NCBI RefSeq assembly: GCF_020832045.1
Contig: NZ_JAFIFK010000051.1
Location: forward strand, 1 to 35,542
Length of the DNA: 35,542 bases
Reading direction: 5' to 3'
DNA from: Halomonas sp.
GTDB lineage: Bacteria > Pseudomonadota > Gammaproteobacteria > Pseudomonadales > Halomonadaceae
In this document: in pieces, positions 1 to 8,551 of the stretch
Layout: the number at the start of each line of letters is the position of its first letter
Position numbering within the stretch: position 1 is the stretch's first letter
Notes under the pieces: model-generated
Told to the model about the DNA's origin: nothing
Databases searched by the model: none
Seen by the model: the letters and a program-made list of their open reading frames with translations, nothing else
Program-made: the position numbers and the translations under genes

Positions 1-1013
1 ATCTCGTCCATGATGTCGCTCACCCGCTGCACCGCGGCGACGATCTCGCTCATGGTCTGGCCCGCCTTGTCTACCCGGGCCGTGCCGACATCCACTTTTT
101 CGAGCGACGTGGCGATCAAGGCACGAATTTCGCCAGCCGCCGAGGCACTGCGCCCTGCCAGGCTGCGCACTTCCTGAGCCACCACCGCAAAGCCTCGTCC
201 GTGTTCCCCGGCCCGTGCCGCCTCGACCGAGGCATTGAGAGCGAGAATGTTGGTCTGGAAAGCAATGGTATCGATGACGCCGATGATGTCCGACATCTTG
301 TGCGAGCTTTCGCTGATGTCGTGCATGGTCGAGACGACCTCGCCCACCACCTCTCCGCCCTGGGCGGCAGTGCGCGACGCGTCGGCAGCCAGTTGGCTCG
401 CCTGACGTGCGTTATCGGCATTCTGCTCCACCGTTGCCGCCAGCTCCTCCATGCTCGAAGCGGTTTCAGCCAGCGATGCCGCCTGCTGCTCGGTTCGCGA
501 CGACAGCTCGACGTTGCCCTCGGCGATGCCCTGGGCGCCGATGTAGATACCCTCACTGCTGCTTCGCACCGTGCCGACGGTCTCGGAAAGTCCGTCCTGC
601 ATATGCCTGAGCGAAATGAAGAGACGGCCGATCTCGTTGTTGCCGCGGTTTTCCACCGGCTGGGACAGGTCGCCCCTAGCCAGCCCCTCGAAATACCCGA
701 CCAGCCGTGCAAGTGGCTTCAACACGTTGACGCTGATACCCCATACCACCACCACCATGACAGCCAGAGAGCCGGTAAGAACGGCAACGATGGCCCAGCG
801 CATCAGTTCGGCAGTTGCCATGAACGACGCCTGATAAGCCGCACCTGACTCCCCGGCGTGGGGGGCCATGGCCGCTACAGCGGCACTGCTCTGCTGCAAG
901 GCGTAGAGCCCGAGTCCGCTCAGTACGACGATCATGCCGCCGAAAAAGAGCAGCACCAGAAACCAACTGGTCCTGACCGTCAGGTTGTCGAGTAACTTCA
1001 CGTCTTTCCCCAT
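1..1013 (-). CDS. Methyl-accepting chemotaxis protein with minimal periplasmic loop (3' end outside window)
   Basis: This is an inner-membrane chemoreceptor that would signal to CheA/CheW. The 337 codons present start at ATG 1013-1011 and run off the left edge. TM1 is about residues 17-38 and TM2 about 75-97, followed by HAMP and the coiled-coil signalling domain. The hairpin-tip signature [20 protein letters not shown] is visible, as are adaptation-helix glutamine/glutamate pairs. Only about 37 residues separate the two TM segments, where a Tar/Tsr-type receptor has about 150, so the four-helix ligand domain is essentially missing. The frame is open throughout, so this is an in-frame loss and not a frameshift. 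A strong FliA promoter lies upstream, and cheW lies directly upstream of that promoter. The protein may sense cytoplasmic or membrane state, or respond only through arrays with other receptors. Confidence 0.93.
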   Translation of the reverse strand, partial: MGKDVKLLDNLTVRTSWFLVLLFFGGMIVVLSGLGLYALQQSSAAVAAMAPHAGESGAAYQASFMATAELMRWAIVAVLTGSLAVMVVVVWGISVNVLKPLARLVGYFEGLARGDLSQPVENRGNNEIGRLFISLRHMQDGLSETVGTVRSSSEGIYIGAQGIAEGNVELSSRTEQQAASLAETASSMEELAATVEQNADNARQASQLAADASRTAAQGGEVVGEVVSTMHDISESSHKMSDIIGVIDTIAFQTNILALNASVEAARAGEHGRGFAVVAQEVRSLAGRSASAAGEIRALIATSLEKVDVGTARVDKAGQTMSEIVAAVQRVSDIMDE

Positions 1014-1048
1014 GGCAATAAACCGCAAGCAAACCGTCATCAATCCTG

Positions 1049-1075
1049 ATATCGGCCTTATTATCAGAAACTTGA
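1049..1075 (-). promoter_or_regulatory. FliA (sigma-28) promoter for the left chemoreceptor
   Basis: The minus strand reads TCAAGTTT-N11-GCCGATAT, matching 14 of 16 consensus positions with exact spacing. It sits between the cheW stop and the receptor ATG and gives a leader of about 30 nt. Confidence 0.85.
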
Positions 1076-1080
1076 CGCCC

Positions 1081-1575
1081 TCATTCAGCGACGCTTTCGA
1101 CCAGCTCCATCTCATCACTTGTAAGCAGCTTGTCGATGTCGACGATCACCAGCATGCGGTCGTCGAGGCTGCCCAGACCGCTGAGGAAATCCGACGACAG
1201 CGTGACGCCGAACTCAGGCGCCGGCTTGATCTGCTCCGGCGAGAGCGTCATCACATCGGAGACGCCATCGACGACGATACCGACGACCCGATCTTCGACA
1301 TTGACCACGATCACTACGGTCTGACCGCCATACTCCACCTTGTCCAGGTGGAATTTGATGCGCAGGTCGACGATAGGCACGATGACACCGCGCAGGTTGG
1401 TCACCCCTTTGATGAAGTCCGGGGCGTTGGCAATGCGGGTCACGTTTTCGTAACCGCGAATTTCCTGCACCTTTAGGATATCGATGGCGTACTCTTCTTC
1501 GCCCAGCGAGAACACGAGGAACTCACGGTTATGGGCTTCGGCCGCTGCCAACGTCGTTTCTTTCATCTGGCTCAT
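1081..1575 (-). CDS. cheW: Chemotaxis coupling protein CheW
   Basis: CheW is the cytoplasmic adaptor linking chemoreceptors to the CheA kinase. The 164-residue product is one CheW (SH3-like) domain from about residue 17 to 155. The family core is visible in the segments [27 protein letters not shown] and [11 protein letters not shown]. Its length fits the family (E. coli CheW has 167 residues). The ATG at 1575-1573 follows the cheA stop by 2 nt, and a GGAG motif lies inside the end of cheA, so translation is probably coupled. It is the last gene of motA-motB-cheA-cheW, the same order as the enteric mot-che operon. Confidence 0.97.
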   Translation of the reverse strand: MSQMKETTLAAAEAHNREFLVFSLGEEEYAIDILKVQEIRGYENVTRIANAPDFIKGVTNLRGVIVPIVDLRIKFHLDKVEYGGQTVVIVVNVEDRVVGIVVDGVSDVMTLSPEQIKPAPEFGVTLSSDFLSGLGSLDDRMLVIVDIDKLLTSDEMELVESVAE

Positions 1576-1577
1576 GT

Positions 1578-3677
1578 TCAGGTCTCCAGCTCTTCATTGG
1601 TAAGGGCTTCGAGTGCCGGTTTGCGCTCAGGCCGGCGCTTTTCCTTCTTTTCCCGGCTGAGACGATGCAAGCCGGTGATGTCGAGTATCAGCGCGACGCT
1701 GCCATCCCCCAGGATGGTAGCGGCGGAGACGCCCGGCACCTTGCGGTAATTGGTTTCCAAGTTCTTGACCACCACCTGCTGCTGACCCACCAGGTCATCC
1801 ACCAGCAGCGCGTAGCGACGCCCCTCACCCTGGACGATCACTGCGATGGTCTCGGTGAGCTCGGTCTTGGCCTTCGGCACATCGAGCGCTTCGTGCACTG
1901 CCACCACCGGCAAGTACTCATCACGAACCTTGAGCACCACATCGTCGCCGGCCATGGCATAGAGATCCTCCCGCGATGGCTGCAACGACTCGAGCACGGC
2001 GGAGAGCGGCAAGATGAACATCTCGTTGCCGACCTTGATCGACATGCCGTCGAGGATCGCCAGTGTCAACGGCAGGACGATACGGATCGTGGTCCCCTCA
2101 TGGGGGCGGGACATGATCTGGACATGGCCGCCCATACCCTGGATGTTGCGCTTGACGACATCCATGCCCACGCCGCGACCGGAAACGTCCGTGACCTCCT
2201 TGGCGGTGGAGAAGCCCGGAGCGAAGATGAGCTGCCAAACCTCGTCATCGCTCATGGAATCGGAGACGGGCAGCCCGTTCTCTTTCGCCTTGCTCAACAA
2301 TCTATCGCGATTGAGGCCGGCACCATCGTCGATCACTTCGATGATGATGTTACCGCCCTGATGCTTGGCCGATAGCACCAGCTTGCCGCTGCGCGGCTTG
2401 CCGGCGGCCTCGCGCACATCAGGCGGCTCGATGCCGTGATCGAGGCTGTTACGCACCAGGTGCGTCAGCGGGTCGATGATGCGTTCGGTGAGGCTCTTGT
2501 CGAGTTCGGTGGACTCTCCCTCGGTGACCAGCTCGATCTCCTTGCCGAGCTTGCTGGCAGTTTCGCGTACCACGCGGGGGAAGCGGCTGAAGACGAAATC
2601 CATCGGGATCATCCGGATCGACATGACCGATTCCTGGAGGTCCCTGGCATTGCGCTGCAGCAGGCTCATGCCATTCTGCAGGGCGCTATTGGCAACGTTG
2701 TCCATCTCACTGACGGTCTGATCGAGCATCGACTGGGTGATGATCAATTCACCCACCAGGTTGATGATCTGATCGACCTTGTCGACCGACACACGGATCG
2801 ACGTCGACTCACCCCCCCCCTTGGCCTTGGCCTTGCCTTTGGCAGCGCCATCGGACTTGGCGCTCTTGGCTGGGGCGGTAGCAGGCGTGGCGGGAGCGGG
2901 CGCAGCGGTCTGTACGGATGTCGACGGCGGTGCTGACTCCAGCGCAGACGCCTGAGACTCAGCAGGTGATACCTCGCCCTCGACGGTACGAATCTTGATC
3001 TGGTCGGTATCGATGATGAAGCACATCACCGCTTCGATGTCGTCGTTTCCAACGGTCGTGCTGAGAGTGACCTCATAACACGCCTCATCGCCCCCATGGC
3101 TGACCACTTGGCCCAGTTGGCCAAGCTCTTCAACCAGCAGCAGGCGATCCTTCTCGCCGACATTGAGCAGCGACACGATACGCTGACCGGCAGCCGCCGC
3201 GTCCGATGCTGCCGTGGTGGGCTCGGGCTCCGGTTTCGGCTCTTGCTGGGGAACCGCGGCAGACGGCGCGCCACTCTCCAGATCCTGACCGATCTCTTCC
3301 AGCGCCAGCTGCTGTAATACCTGGCAGATGCGCTCGAAGGCCTCTTGATCGGGCTCGTTGCCGTTGCGATAGGCGTCTAGCTGATCGCTGAGCATGTCCT
3401 TGGTTTCCAGAAAGGTATCGACAATATCGCGGCGCAGCTTGAGCTCGCCCTTGCGGGTATGATCGAGCAGATTCTCGAACAAGTGCGTCGTTCGCTGCAG
3501 GGCCTCGAAGCCGAACGTCCCCGCACCGCCCTTGATCGAATGCGCTGCGCGAAAAATGGCGTTGAGCTGCTCGTTATCCGGCTCATCCACATCGAGCTCC
3601 AGGAGGTAGCGCTCCATGTCGGCCAGCAGCTCTTCGGCTTCCTCGAAGAAAGTGTCATAGAAATCCGTGATATCCAT
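1578..3677 (-). CDS. cheA: Chemotaxis histidine kinase CheA
   Basis: CheA autophosphorylates and passes phosphate to CheY and CheB. The 699-residue product shows the five usual domains. P1 (HPt) is about 1-130, with phospho-acceptor His46 in AAHSIKGG. P2 is about 165-245. An Ala/Pro/Lys/Gly-rich linker follows at about 250-295. P3 dimerisation is about 297-360. The P4 kinase has the N box ([10 protein letters not shown]), G1 (DDGAGL) and G2 (GRGVGMDVV). P5 is CheW-like and carries [19 protein letters not shown]. The sequence is close to the enteric form but about 45 residues longer, mainly in the linker. I chose ATG 3677 because AGGTGG lies just upstream and the protein then begins [10 protein letters not shown], as in enterics; GTG codons exist at 3689 and 3686. 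A run of nine G codes part of the linker before P3. Confidence 0.97.
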   Translation of the reverse strand: MDITDFYDTFFEEAEELLADMERYLLELDVDEPDNEQLNAIFRAAHSIKGGAGTFGFEALQRTTHLFENLLDHTRKGELKLRRDIVDTFLETKDMLSDQLDAYRNGNEPDQEAFERICQVLQQLALEEIGQDLESGAPSAAVPQQEPKPEPEPTTAASDAAAAGQRIVSLLNVGEKDRLLLVEELGQLGQVVSHGGDEACYEVTLSTTVGNDDIEAVMCFIIDTDQIKIRTVEGEVSPAESQASALESAPPSTSVQTAAPAPATPATAPAKSAKSDGAAKGKAKAKGGGESTSIRVSVDKVDQIINLVGELIITQSMLDQTVSEMDNVANSALQNGMSLLQRNARDLQESVMSIRMIPMDFVFSRFPRVVRETASKLGKEIELVTEGESTELDKSLTERIIDPLTHLVRNSLDHGIEPPDVREAAGKPRSGKLVLSAKHQGGNIIIEVIDDGAGLNRDRLLSKAKENGLPVSDSMSDDEVWQLIFAPGFSTAKEVTDVSGRGVGMDVVKRNIQGMGGHVQIMSRPHEGTTIRIVLPLTLAILDGMSIKVGNEMFILPLSAVLESLQPSREDLYAMAGDDVVLKVRDEYLPVVAVHEALDVPKAKTELTETIAVIVQGEGRRYALLVDDLVGQQQVVVKNLETNYRKVPGVSAATILGDGSVALILDITGLHRLSREKKEKRRPERKPALEALTNEELET
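2812..2820 (-). repeat. Nine-base G homopolymer inside cheA
   Basis: The plus strand has nine consecutive C, so the cheA coding strand reads AAG GGG GGG GGT in the linker before P3. It is the longest mononucleotide run I noticed in the window; several others reach 7. A one-base slip would frameshift cheA before its dimerisation and kinase domains. Confidence 0.9.
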
Positions 3678-3727
3678 GCGCTTCACCACCTGGTGTCAAA
3701 TTTGTCTTGCTGTCGCCGTTCCGTTCC

Positions 3728-4675
3728 TTATTCGGGATTCAGAGTGCGGCGCAGCCCTTCAGTAAACTGTTCTACGGGGGCCAGATCGACCTCACTCTCC
3801 AGCCGCGTACTCAGCGGACTCGGCACGCCAGGGCCGTTGAGTACGCTCGGCCGACGAATGTATTCGGCCACATCCGGCAGCAGTACCAGCAGCTCGATGC
3901 GCCGGTTGTCGGCATCGAACGGGTCGGTATCAGGCAGCATGACACGGTCGGCGAAGCCGGAGACGCGCAACAGCTTCTCCGAGTCCAGTCCGCCGATCAC
4001 CAGCTCGCGGCGAGAAGCGTTGGCGCGATCGCTGGAAAGCTCCCAGTTGCTGTAGCCACGATATCCACCCGCGTAAGGACGACTATCCGTATGGCCGCTT
4101 ATGCTGAGGTAGTTGGGCAGATCGTTGAGCAGCGGTGCAATGGTTCTCAGCAGACTGCGCATGTACGGCTCGACACGATCGCTACCGATATCGAACATCG
4201 GCCTAAGCTCATGGTCGAGAAGCTGAATGCGTAGTCCCTCCGGGGTCAGGTCGAAGCGCATCTGCTGGCGCAACTCCCTCAGTTCGGGATCGGCGTCGAT
4301 TGCCGCTTCGATACGCCGCTGAAGATCCATGAAGAAGCGTCGCTGCTGCTCGCTGGGTCGGCTGAACTCACGTGTATCGATACGTGCCCGCTCCCCATCG
4401 CTGTGCGCCGGGTCCGGCCCGCCGCCGGGTATGGCGCGGGTACTGCCCGAGCGATCCCCACCCGTGACAGCACTGGTCAATGGTGTGCTGAAGTAGTCCG
4501 CAACACCCTGACGCTGCTCTTCACTAGCCACCGACAGGATCCACATCACCAGGAACAGGGCCATCAATGCCGTCATGAAGTCGGCAAGAGCGATCTTCCA
4601 GCTGCCACCGTGGTGGGCGTGGACGACTTTCTTGCGCCGTATGACGATTGGGCGCTTGTCTCCTCCCGCACTCAT
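3728..4675 (-). CDS. motB: Flagellar stator protein MotB
   Basis: MotB is the peptidoglycan-anchored stator subunit that forms the proton channel with MotA. The 315-residue product has a basic cytoplasmic N-terminus and one TM helix (about 28-50) carrying the conserved proton-binding Asp32 in ADFMTALMALFLVMW. A plug/linker region and a C-terminal OmpA-like peptidoglycan-binding domain (about 150-280) follow, with the core NYLSISGHTDSRPY and SSDRANASRRELV. The ATG at 4675 overlaps the motA stop by 4 nt, so the two are translationally coupled. A 50-nt gap separates it from cheA. The length matches E. coli MotB (308). The channel helix lacks any feature I can read as sodium-specific; proton use is inferred from family resemblance. 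Confidence 0.97.
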   Translation of the reverse strand: MSAGGDKRPIVIRRKKVVHAHHGGSWKIALADFMTALMALFLVMWILSVASEEQRQGVADYFSTPLTSAVTGGDRSGSTRAIPGGGPDPAHSDGERARIDTREFSRPSEQQRRFFMDLQRRIEAAIDADPELRELRQQMRFDLTPEGLRIQLLDHELRPMFDIGSDRVEPYMRSLLRTIAPLLNDLPNYLSISGHTDSRPYAGGYRGYSNWELSSDRANASRRELVIGGLDSEKLLRVSGFADRVMLPDTDPFDADNRRIELLVLLPDVAEYIRRPSVLNGPGVPSPLSTRLESEVDLAPVEQFTEGLRRTLNPE

Positions 4676-5544
4676 TCCGCTGTCGCACCCGATTTGGCGT
4701 TGCGCACGTACTCTTCAAGCTCAGTGAAGCCCGGGCGCTCGGCCGTGTGCAGCGCTTTACGTCCAAATTCCACTGCCAGCTGTGGTGCATAGCCGTGAAG
4801 ACTGGCCAACAGCGTGATGCGAATACACTGCAGCATCTTCTCCGCTTCCTTGATCTGGCGCTCGATACTGCTGGCCACCGGATTGATGAAGCCGTAGCCC
4901 ATCAAGATTCCGAGGAAGGTTCCAACCAGAGCATGGGCAATCATCTCCCCCATTTGCTCAGGGCCGGCATCGGCATAGGTCAGTGCCTTCACCACGCCCA
5001 TGACCGCGGCGACGATACCGAAAGCCGGCATGGCATCGCCCACCTTGGCGATGGCATCTGCAGGTATGTGCGCCTCCTGCTCGAAGGTTTCGATCTCATG
5101 GAGCATCAATTCATCGATCTCCATCGGGTCCATACCGCCGGCAACCATCAAGCGCAGGTAATCGGTCATGAAGTTCATGATCATCGGGTCGGCGAGCACC
5201 ATGGGATGCTCCTGAAACAGAGCACTCTCCTGCGGGCTATCGATATCACGCTCGATACCGAGCATGCCCTCGCGACGGATCTTGGAAAGCAGTTTGAACT
5301 GCACGGCCAGCAGTTCCATATACATGGCCTTGTTGTACTTCTTCGTACGTTTGAGTTTGGGGATGATCTTGAATGTGGCCTTGATCGCCTTGCCGTTGTT
5401 AGCGGCGATGAAGGCACCCACCCCTGCACCGCCGATCATCAGCAGTTCAGTGGGTTGGTAAAGCGGACCCAGGAAGCCTCCCGCCAGCACGAAGCCGCCG
5501 AAGACACACAGTAGGACTACGATGTAACCGAGCAGAATCAGCAC
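4672..5544 (-). CDS. motA: Flagellar stator protein MotA
   Basis: MotA is the four-TM stator subunit that couples ion flow to torque on FliG. The 290-residue product matches the family length (E. coli 295). TM1-2 lie at about 1-50. A large cytoplasmic loop at about 60-170 includes the charged segment KIRREGMLGIERDI. TM3-4 lie at about 172-225 and include the family prolines in DAMPAFGIVAAVMGVVKAL and GFINPVA. It is the first gene of motA-motB-cheA-cheW, transcribed from its own FliA promoter about 40 nt upstream. The flhDC operon ends just before that promoter, so the master regulator sits directly upstream of a late operon, as in enterics. Confidence 0.97.
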   Translation of the reverse strand: MLILLGYIVVLLCVFGGFVLAGGFLGPLYQPTELLMIGGAGVGAFIAANNGKAIKATFKIIPKLKRTKKYNKAMYMELLAVQFKLLSKIRREGMLGIERDIDSPQESALFQEHPMVLADPMIMNFMTDYLRLMVAGGMDPMEIDELMLHEIETFEQEAHIPADAIAKVGDAMPAFGIVAAVMGVVKALTYADAGPEQMGEMIAHALVGTFLGILMGYGFINPVASSIERQIKEAEKMLQCIRITLLASLHGYAPQLAVEFGRKALHTAERPGFTELEEYVRNAKSGATAE

Positions 5545-5585
5545 AGCCGATACCTTTTAATGGATGCGAGTCGTCGTTACCCAAT

Positions 5586-5612
5586 GTATCGGCCAGGCTC
5601 AGCAACACTTGA
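5586..5612 (-). promoter_or_regulatory. FliA (sigma-28) promoter for motA-motB-cheA-cheW
   Basis: The minus strand reads TCAAGTGT-N11-GCCGATAC, 13 of 16 matches. It lies between the flhC terminator and the motA ATG and gives a leader of about 35 nt. Confidence 0.78.
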
Positions 5613-5653
5613 GGCCTGGCGGACAAAAAAGAAGGGAATTCGGATGGATAGCA

Positions 5654-5680
5654 GGACGCCGCCCGGATGGGGCGGCGTCC
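5654..5680 (-). terminator. Stem-loop downstream of flhC
   Basis: An 11-bp perfect stem GGACGCCGCCC / GGGCGGCGTCC has a 5-nt loop. A T-rich run (CTTTTTTG on the minus strand) comes only about 20 nt later, so it is a good hairpin but an imperfect intrinsic terminator. It probably separates flhDC from motA. Confidence 0.6.
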
Positions 5681-5729
5681 AAGGTCGAGCGAGGAGGCGC
5701 TCAGCCTTCAGCAGAGCAAGGCAGCGTAA

Positions 5730-6305
5730 TCAGCCGGCACGTTGTACGAGCGCAGCTTGCTCGACCGAGTCGGCATCATCCTGCTCGCGGCGCTTGCGCG
5801 TCTTGCCTGCCCGGGAGGGCGGCATGCAGATGCCACAGACGTAATCGTGGTCCGGCGTATGCGCGTGGGCGACGAAATGGCCATTGCAGTGATTGCAGGT
5901 GGACAGTTGCAACAGATCGCTCTCGAAGAAGCGCACCAGGGTCCAGGCACGGGTCAGGGCCAGCACCGGCTCCGCCTGATCGATACCGACCTGCTCGTTA
6001 TAGAGACGATAAGCGGTAACGAAAGCTTGCATCCTCTCGCAGCGCTGCTCTTCCAGCAGGTTGCGGTAGATGTTGTAGAATAGCGAGGCATGCACATTGG
6101 GCAGCCAGGTAATGAACCAGTCGGTCGAAAAAGGCAGCATCCCCTTGGGCGGTGACATGCCGCGGATTTCCTTGAACAGCCGGATCAAACGGGCGCGACT
6201 GAGGTCGGTCTCGGTTTCGAGCACCTGAAGGCGTGCACCCAGCTCGATCAGCTCAATGGCGAGCTGAACCTGCTGCATTTCTTCGACGAGGCTTTTGTTC
6301 GACAT
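5730..6305 (-). CDS. flhC: Flagellar master transcription activator subunit FlhC
   Basis: FlhC forms the FlhD4C2 complex that activates class II flagellar promoters. The 191-residue product matches E. coli FlhC (192) along its length. It contains LIELGARLQVLE near the N-terminus, then PPKGMLPFSTDWFITW, then the zinc-binding cysteines in CNHC and CGIC near residues 138-160. I chose ATG 6305 because the protein then begins MSNKS, like enteric MSEKS. A G-rich stretch ends a few bases upstream. A GTG at 6311 would overlap the flhD stop. With the chosen start the gap to flhD is 2 nt. Its presence sets the flagellar hierarchy as FlhDC-type and not FleQ/sigma-54-type, although genes outside the window could add other layers. 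Confidence 0.97.
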   Translation of the reverse strand: MSNKSLVEEMQQVQLAIELIELGARLQVLETETDLSRARLIRLFKEIRGMSPPKGMLPFSTDWFITWLPNVHASLFYNIYRNLLEEQRCERMQAFVTAYRLYNEQVGIDQAEPVLALTRAWTLVRFFESDLLQLSTCNHCNGHFVAHAHTPDHDYVCGICMPPSRAGKTRKRREQDDADSVEQAALVQRAG

Positions 6306-6307
6306 TC

Positions 6308-6634
6308 TCACACCCCCCGTGACATGGAAGCCGTCCCACGCCCTGCCATCAGCAGAGAAGCGTGGAACTGCGACAATCCATTGTCACGGGGGTTGTTGAC
6401 TACCTGTTGCAGCTGCTCGACGCCCTCGAAACCGAAATGGCAGAGCAGTTGGTTGGTACGTGCTAGACGCGTCAGCTGCGCAGCACCAAGCGACAGCAGA
6501 AGGTCGGCGGTTTCGTTATCTATCTTCAGACGGAACATGGCCGCTGCGCGATCATCGCTGAGCAGCCGCTGCGCAAGAAGCAGGTAAGCTAGGTTCAACT
6601 CCTGGATTTCATCCAGGTAATTCGTATTCTTCAT
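6308..6634 (-). CDS. flhD: Flagellar master transcription activator subunit FlhD
   Basis: FlhD is the partner of FlhC in the class I master activator. The 108-residue product has the family core EIQELNLAYLLLAQRLL at the N-terminus, then AAMFRLKID and LTRLARTNQLLCHFGFE. The length is close to enteric FlhD (about 116). The ATG at 6634 has AGGGA about 7 nt upstream. A long AT-rich region (6635-6972) precedes it and contains a large inverted repeat, consistent with the complex regulation known for enteric flhDC promoters. Which regulators act here cannot be read from sequence. Confidence 0.96.
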   Translation of the reverse strand: MKNTNYLDEIQELNLAYLLLAQRLLSDDRAAAMFRLKIDNETADLLLSLGAAQLTRLARTNQLLCHFGFEGVEQLQQVVNNPRDNGLSQFHASLLMAGRGTASMSRGV

Positions 6635-6972
6635 CGGTTTCCCTGCACGCGGTTGAGTCGCGTGTCCTTATATTCTTATCACTTGCTGTGTCAGAACTCA
6701 GACCATTAGGCTTTGCATCGATTCGCCGCTGGGCCTGATGGACCGCGAGTCCTGTTAAGGACGTTGCTTGTTGCAGGTGCATTGTGACCACTGTTCGGCA
6801 ACCTGCCAACCACCCATTCAACGGTGAATCTTTCAGGAGAAAAACTGAGGCTGCTAAGTCTTAAGGACTAGTTTGTTAACGCTTTGTGTATTAACGCAAA
6901 AAAAGTGACAATAGTCTCTTGACAAGAACAAAGCGCTAATTCAAACGTTACAAAAAATTACAAAAAAGATCG
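6635..6972 (-). promoter_or_regulatory. Upstream regulatory region of flhDC
   Basis: This 338-bp gap between flhD and the flhB-like gene is strikingly AT-rich at 6860-6972 compared with its surroundings. It holds T-runs, several TTAACG/GTTAAC motifs and a 12-bp inverted repeat, but no FliA-type site and no credible ORF. The flhDC promoter must lie here, because the upstream gene reads toward flhD and ends at 6973. I could not place a convincing -35/-10 pair. Confidence 0.65.
6876..6939. repeat. Inverted repeat in the flhDC upstream region
   Basis: TTAACGCTTTGT at 6876-6887 and ACAAAGCGCTAA at 6928-6939 are inverted copies matching at 11 of 12 positions. Their centres are 52 bp apart, close to five helical turns. 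The geometry suits a pair of binding sites for one regulator flanking the promoter zone; the regulator is unknown. Confidence 0.6.
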
Positions 6973-7260
6973 TTAACGCCCTTCCTGGCCACTTGTTTCG
7001 GCCACCTCATACACCCAAACGAGCAGTTCAGCGATGACCTGATAAAGCATGGGGGGGATGCGCTCGTCGAGATCCAACCCCATCAGCAGCGCCACAAGCT
7101 CCGGCGCATCATGAACGTAGATGCCCTGGCGTTTGGCCTCGGCCAGAATTCGTTCAGCCATGTCGCCATAGCCCTTGGCCAAAACACGTGGCGCATCGTC
7201 TCCATCACGGTAAGCCAGGGCTATCGCCTGCCGACGGCGTTCGGGCTTCGGATCAGTCAT
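6973..7260 (-). CDS. FlhB-like C-terminal domain protein (EscU/YscU/HrcU family)
   Basis: The 95-residue protein resembles only the cytoplasmic C-terminal domain of FlhB, without the TM part. It contains RRRQAIALAYRDGDDAPRV, the sheet segment GIYVHDAPELVALLM and the closing helix PMLYQVIAELLVWVYEVAE. The canonical self-cleaving NPTH motif is absent; the matching place reads AYRDGDDAPRVLAKG, so autocleavage is not expected. Such stand-alone FlhB-like proteins are often found beside fliK. They may interact with FliK or the export gate in substrate switching, but their role is poorly known. ATG 7260 overlaps the end of fliK by 8 nt, showing co-translation. A GTG-type upstream start at 7299 is less likely. 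Confidence 0.85.
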   Translation of the reverse strand: MTDPKPERRRQAIALAYRDGDDAPRVLAKGYGDMAERILAEAKRQGIYVHDAPELVALLMGLDLDERIPPMLYQVIAELLVWVYEVAETSGQEGR

Positions 7261-8551
7261 GGGTTGTCCCTGGGATTTCTTGCTCCCACCGGCGGGCATC
7301 GATCAGCACTGTCGAAAGCCCCGCCGCACGCAGGCGACGCTCGAGCTCAGGCACGCCGGCCTGAAGCAAATCGAGGGACGCTTCGTCACGGCTCAGCAAC
7401 TGCAACCGTACGTGTTGATCCTGGAGCCACATACCGACGCGGATTTCACCCAGGCTGGGCACGCTAAGCTGCATCTCGGAGTGCCAAGTTTCCTGCTGCG
7501 TTCCGTCGTCTGGTTGTGAAGACTCATCACCTTCGCGCCTGGCACCAGCAGGGAGCTGAATCATCAAGGCCATGAAGATGCCTGACCAAACGTCCCCCTC
7601 CCAGCGCAGAATCGGCGACACCAACATTTCGAGCTGATGGCGAACCACCCCCTGAAGATTTTCATGCACGGGATCGCCGCCCCCAGCCCGGGCGCGCAAC
7701 GATGGATCCAGACCCTCTCGCATCCCGCCTTCCGAACCTTCACGGACCGCAGCAAAGCCTGTGTCTCGCCCCGGCCCGGACGCCGCGGACTGAACATCGC
7801 CCGCCGGACGTTCGCCGCGAGGAGCGGCGGGATACAAGGATTCCGTTACGCTATAGGAGTGCACCGCCTGTGCCGCCGGCCCCTGGCCGGCAGCAGCAGG
7901 CGTGGACCCGGAAAACGTCAAAGGCTGCCCGGGCATAGTCTGCGCTGCCTGAACCAGGCTTTGCGTACCATGCGCCATGGCAGGCGAGCCGCTCGCTGAC
8001 CCCCCCGTTCCCTGCGCCATCGGCGCCGGCGTGAAGCGCAGCGTGCGCATCATCTGTGGCTCACGCTCCAACTGCTGGCGGCTCACCTCGCCTCGATACC
8101 AGCGAGATAGATGCGATTCGTAAAACAGACCGCTGTCGCGTATACCCGTCTGCAGCCTGTCGGCCAGACTCGAGACGCTTGTCGCCTCGCCAGAGGCCAT
8201 CAACGGAGCTGATGTGCTCAGTACTGAAGGAGGGGCTGGGAAGCGCATCAACAAGTCGGCAATGGTACGAGCAGAAGGACTGAAGTGCGTCTGAGTGGAA
8301 GCGGGAGGAGGCGATCCATCGCCGCGTGCCGCCTGGCCTTCCCCTCGCTGCGATGGGGTTGTGGTGCCGGGAAGCGGTGCAATGGCAGGCCGGCGACCAT
8401 CCAGGCGGGAATCGCTATGCAGGGCCCTTGGCCCCTCGCCCGGATCGACCGGCCGTACCGGCTCGGTCAAATCGCGAGGAGGCGCCGTATCGACACGCTT
8501 GCCCAGCACTTGGTGCAATAGAGTGTCCAGAAGCGGCGTAATGCCACTCAC
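7253..8551 (-). CDS. fliK: Flagellar hook-length control protein FliK
   Basis: FliK is an exported molecular ruler that makes the export gate switch from hook to filament substrates. The 432-residue product has a long low-complexity N-terminal part rich in Pro, Gln, Ser, Gly and Ala (about 1-290), typical of the ruler region. The C-terminal switch domain (about 300-425) includes LSVPSLGEIRVGMWLQDQ and ends in a leucine-rich helix (ELERRLRAAGLST). Overall identity to known FliK is expected to be low; the call rests on domain layout and on position between fliT and an flhB-like gene. It overlaps fliT by 4 nt upstream and the flhB-like gene by 8 nt downstream. Confidence 0.85.
   Translation of the reverse strand: MSGITPLLDTLLHQVLGKRVDTAPPRDLTEPVRPVDPGEGPRALHSDSRLDGRRPAIAPLPGTTTPSQRGEGQAARGDGSPPPASTQTHFSPSARTIADLLMRFPAPPSVLSTSAPLMASGEATSVSSLADRLQTGIRDSGLFYESHLSRWYRGEVSRQQLEREPQMMRTLRFTPAPMAQGTGGSASGSPAMAHGTQSLVQAAQTMPGQPLTFSGSTPAAAGQGPAAQAVHSYSVTESLYPAAPRGERPAGDVQSAASGPGRDTGFAAVREGSEGGMREGLDPSLRARAGGGDPVHENLQGVVRHQLEMLVSPILRWEGDVWSGIFMALMIQLPAGARREGDESSQPDDGTQQETWHSEMQLSVPSLGEIRVGMWLQDQHVRLQLLSRDEASLDLLQAGVPELERRLRAAGLSTVLIDARRWEQEIPGTTHD

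Noticed and set aside
6609..6821. Open frame overlapping the flhD start on the minus strand
   Set aside because: It has no family character, overlaps flhD out of frame and lies in the regulatory leader.
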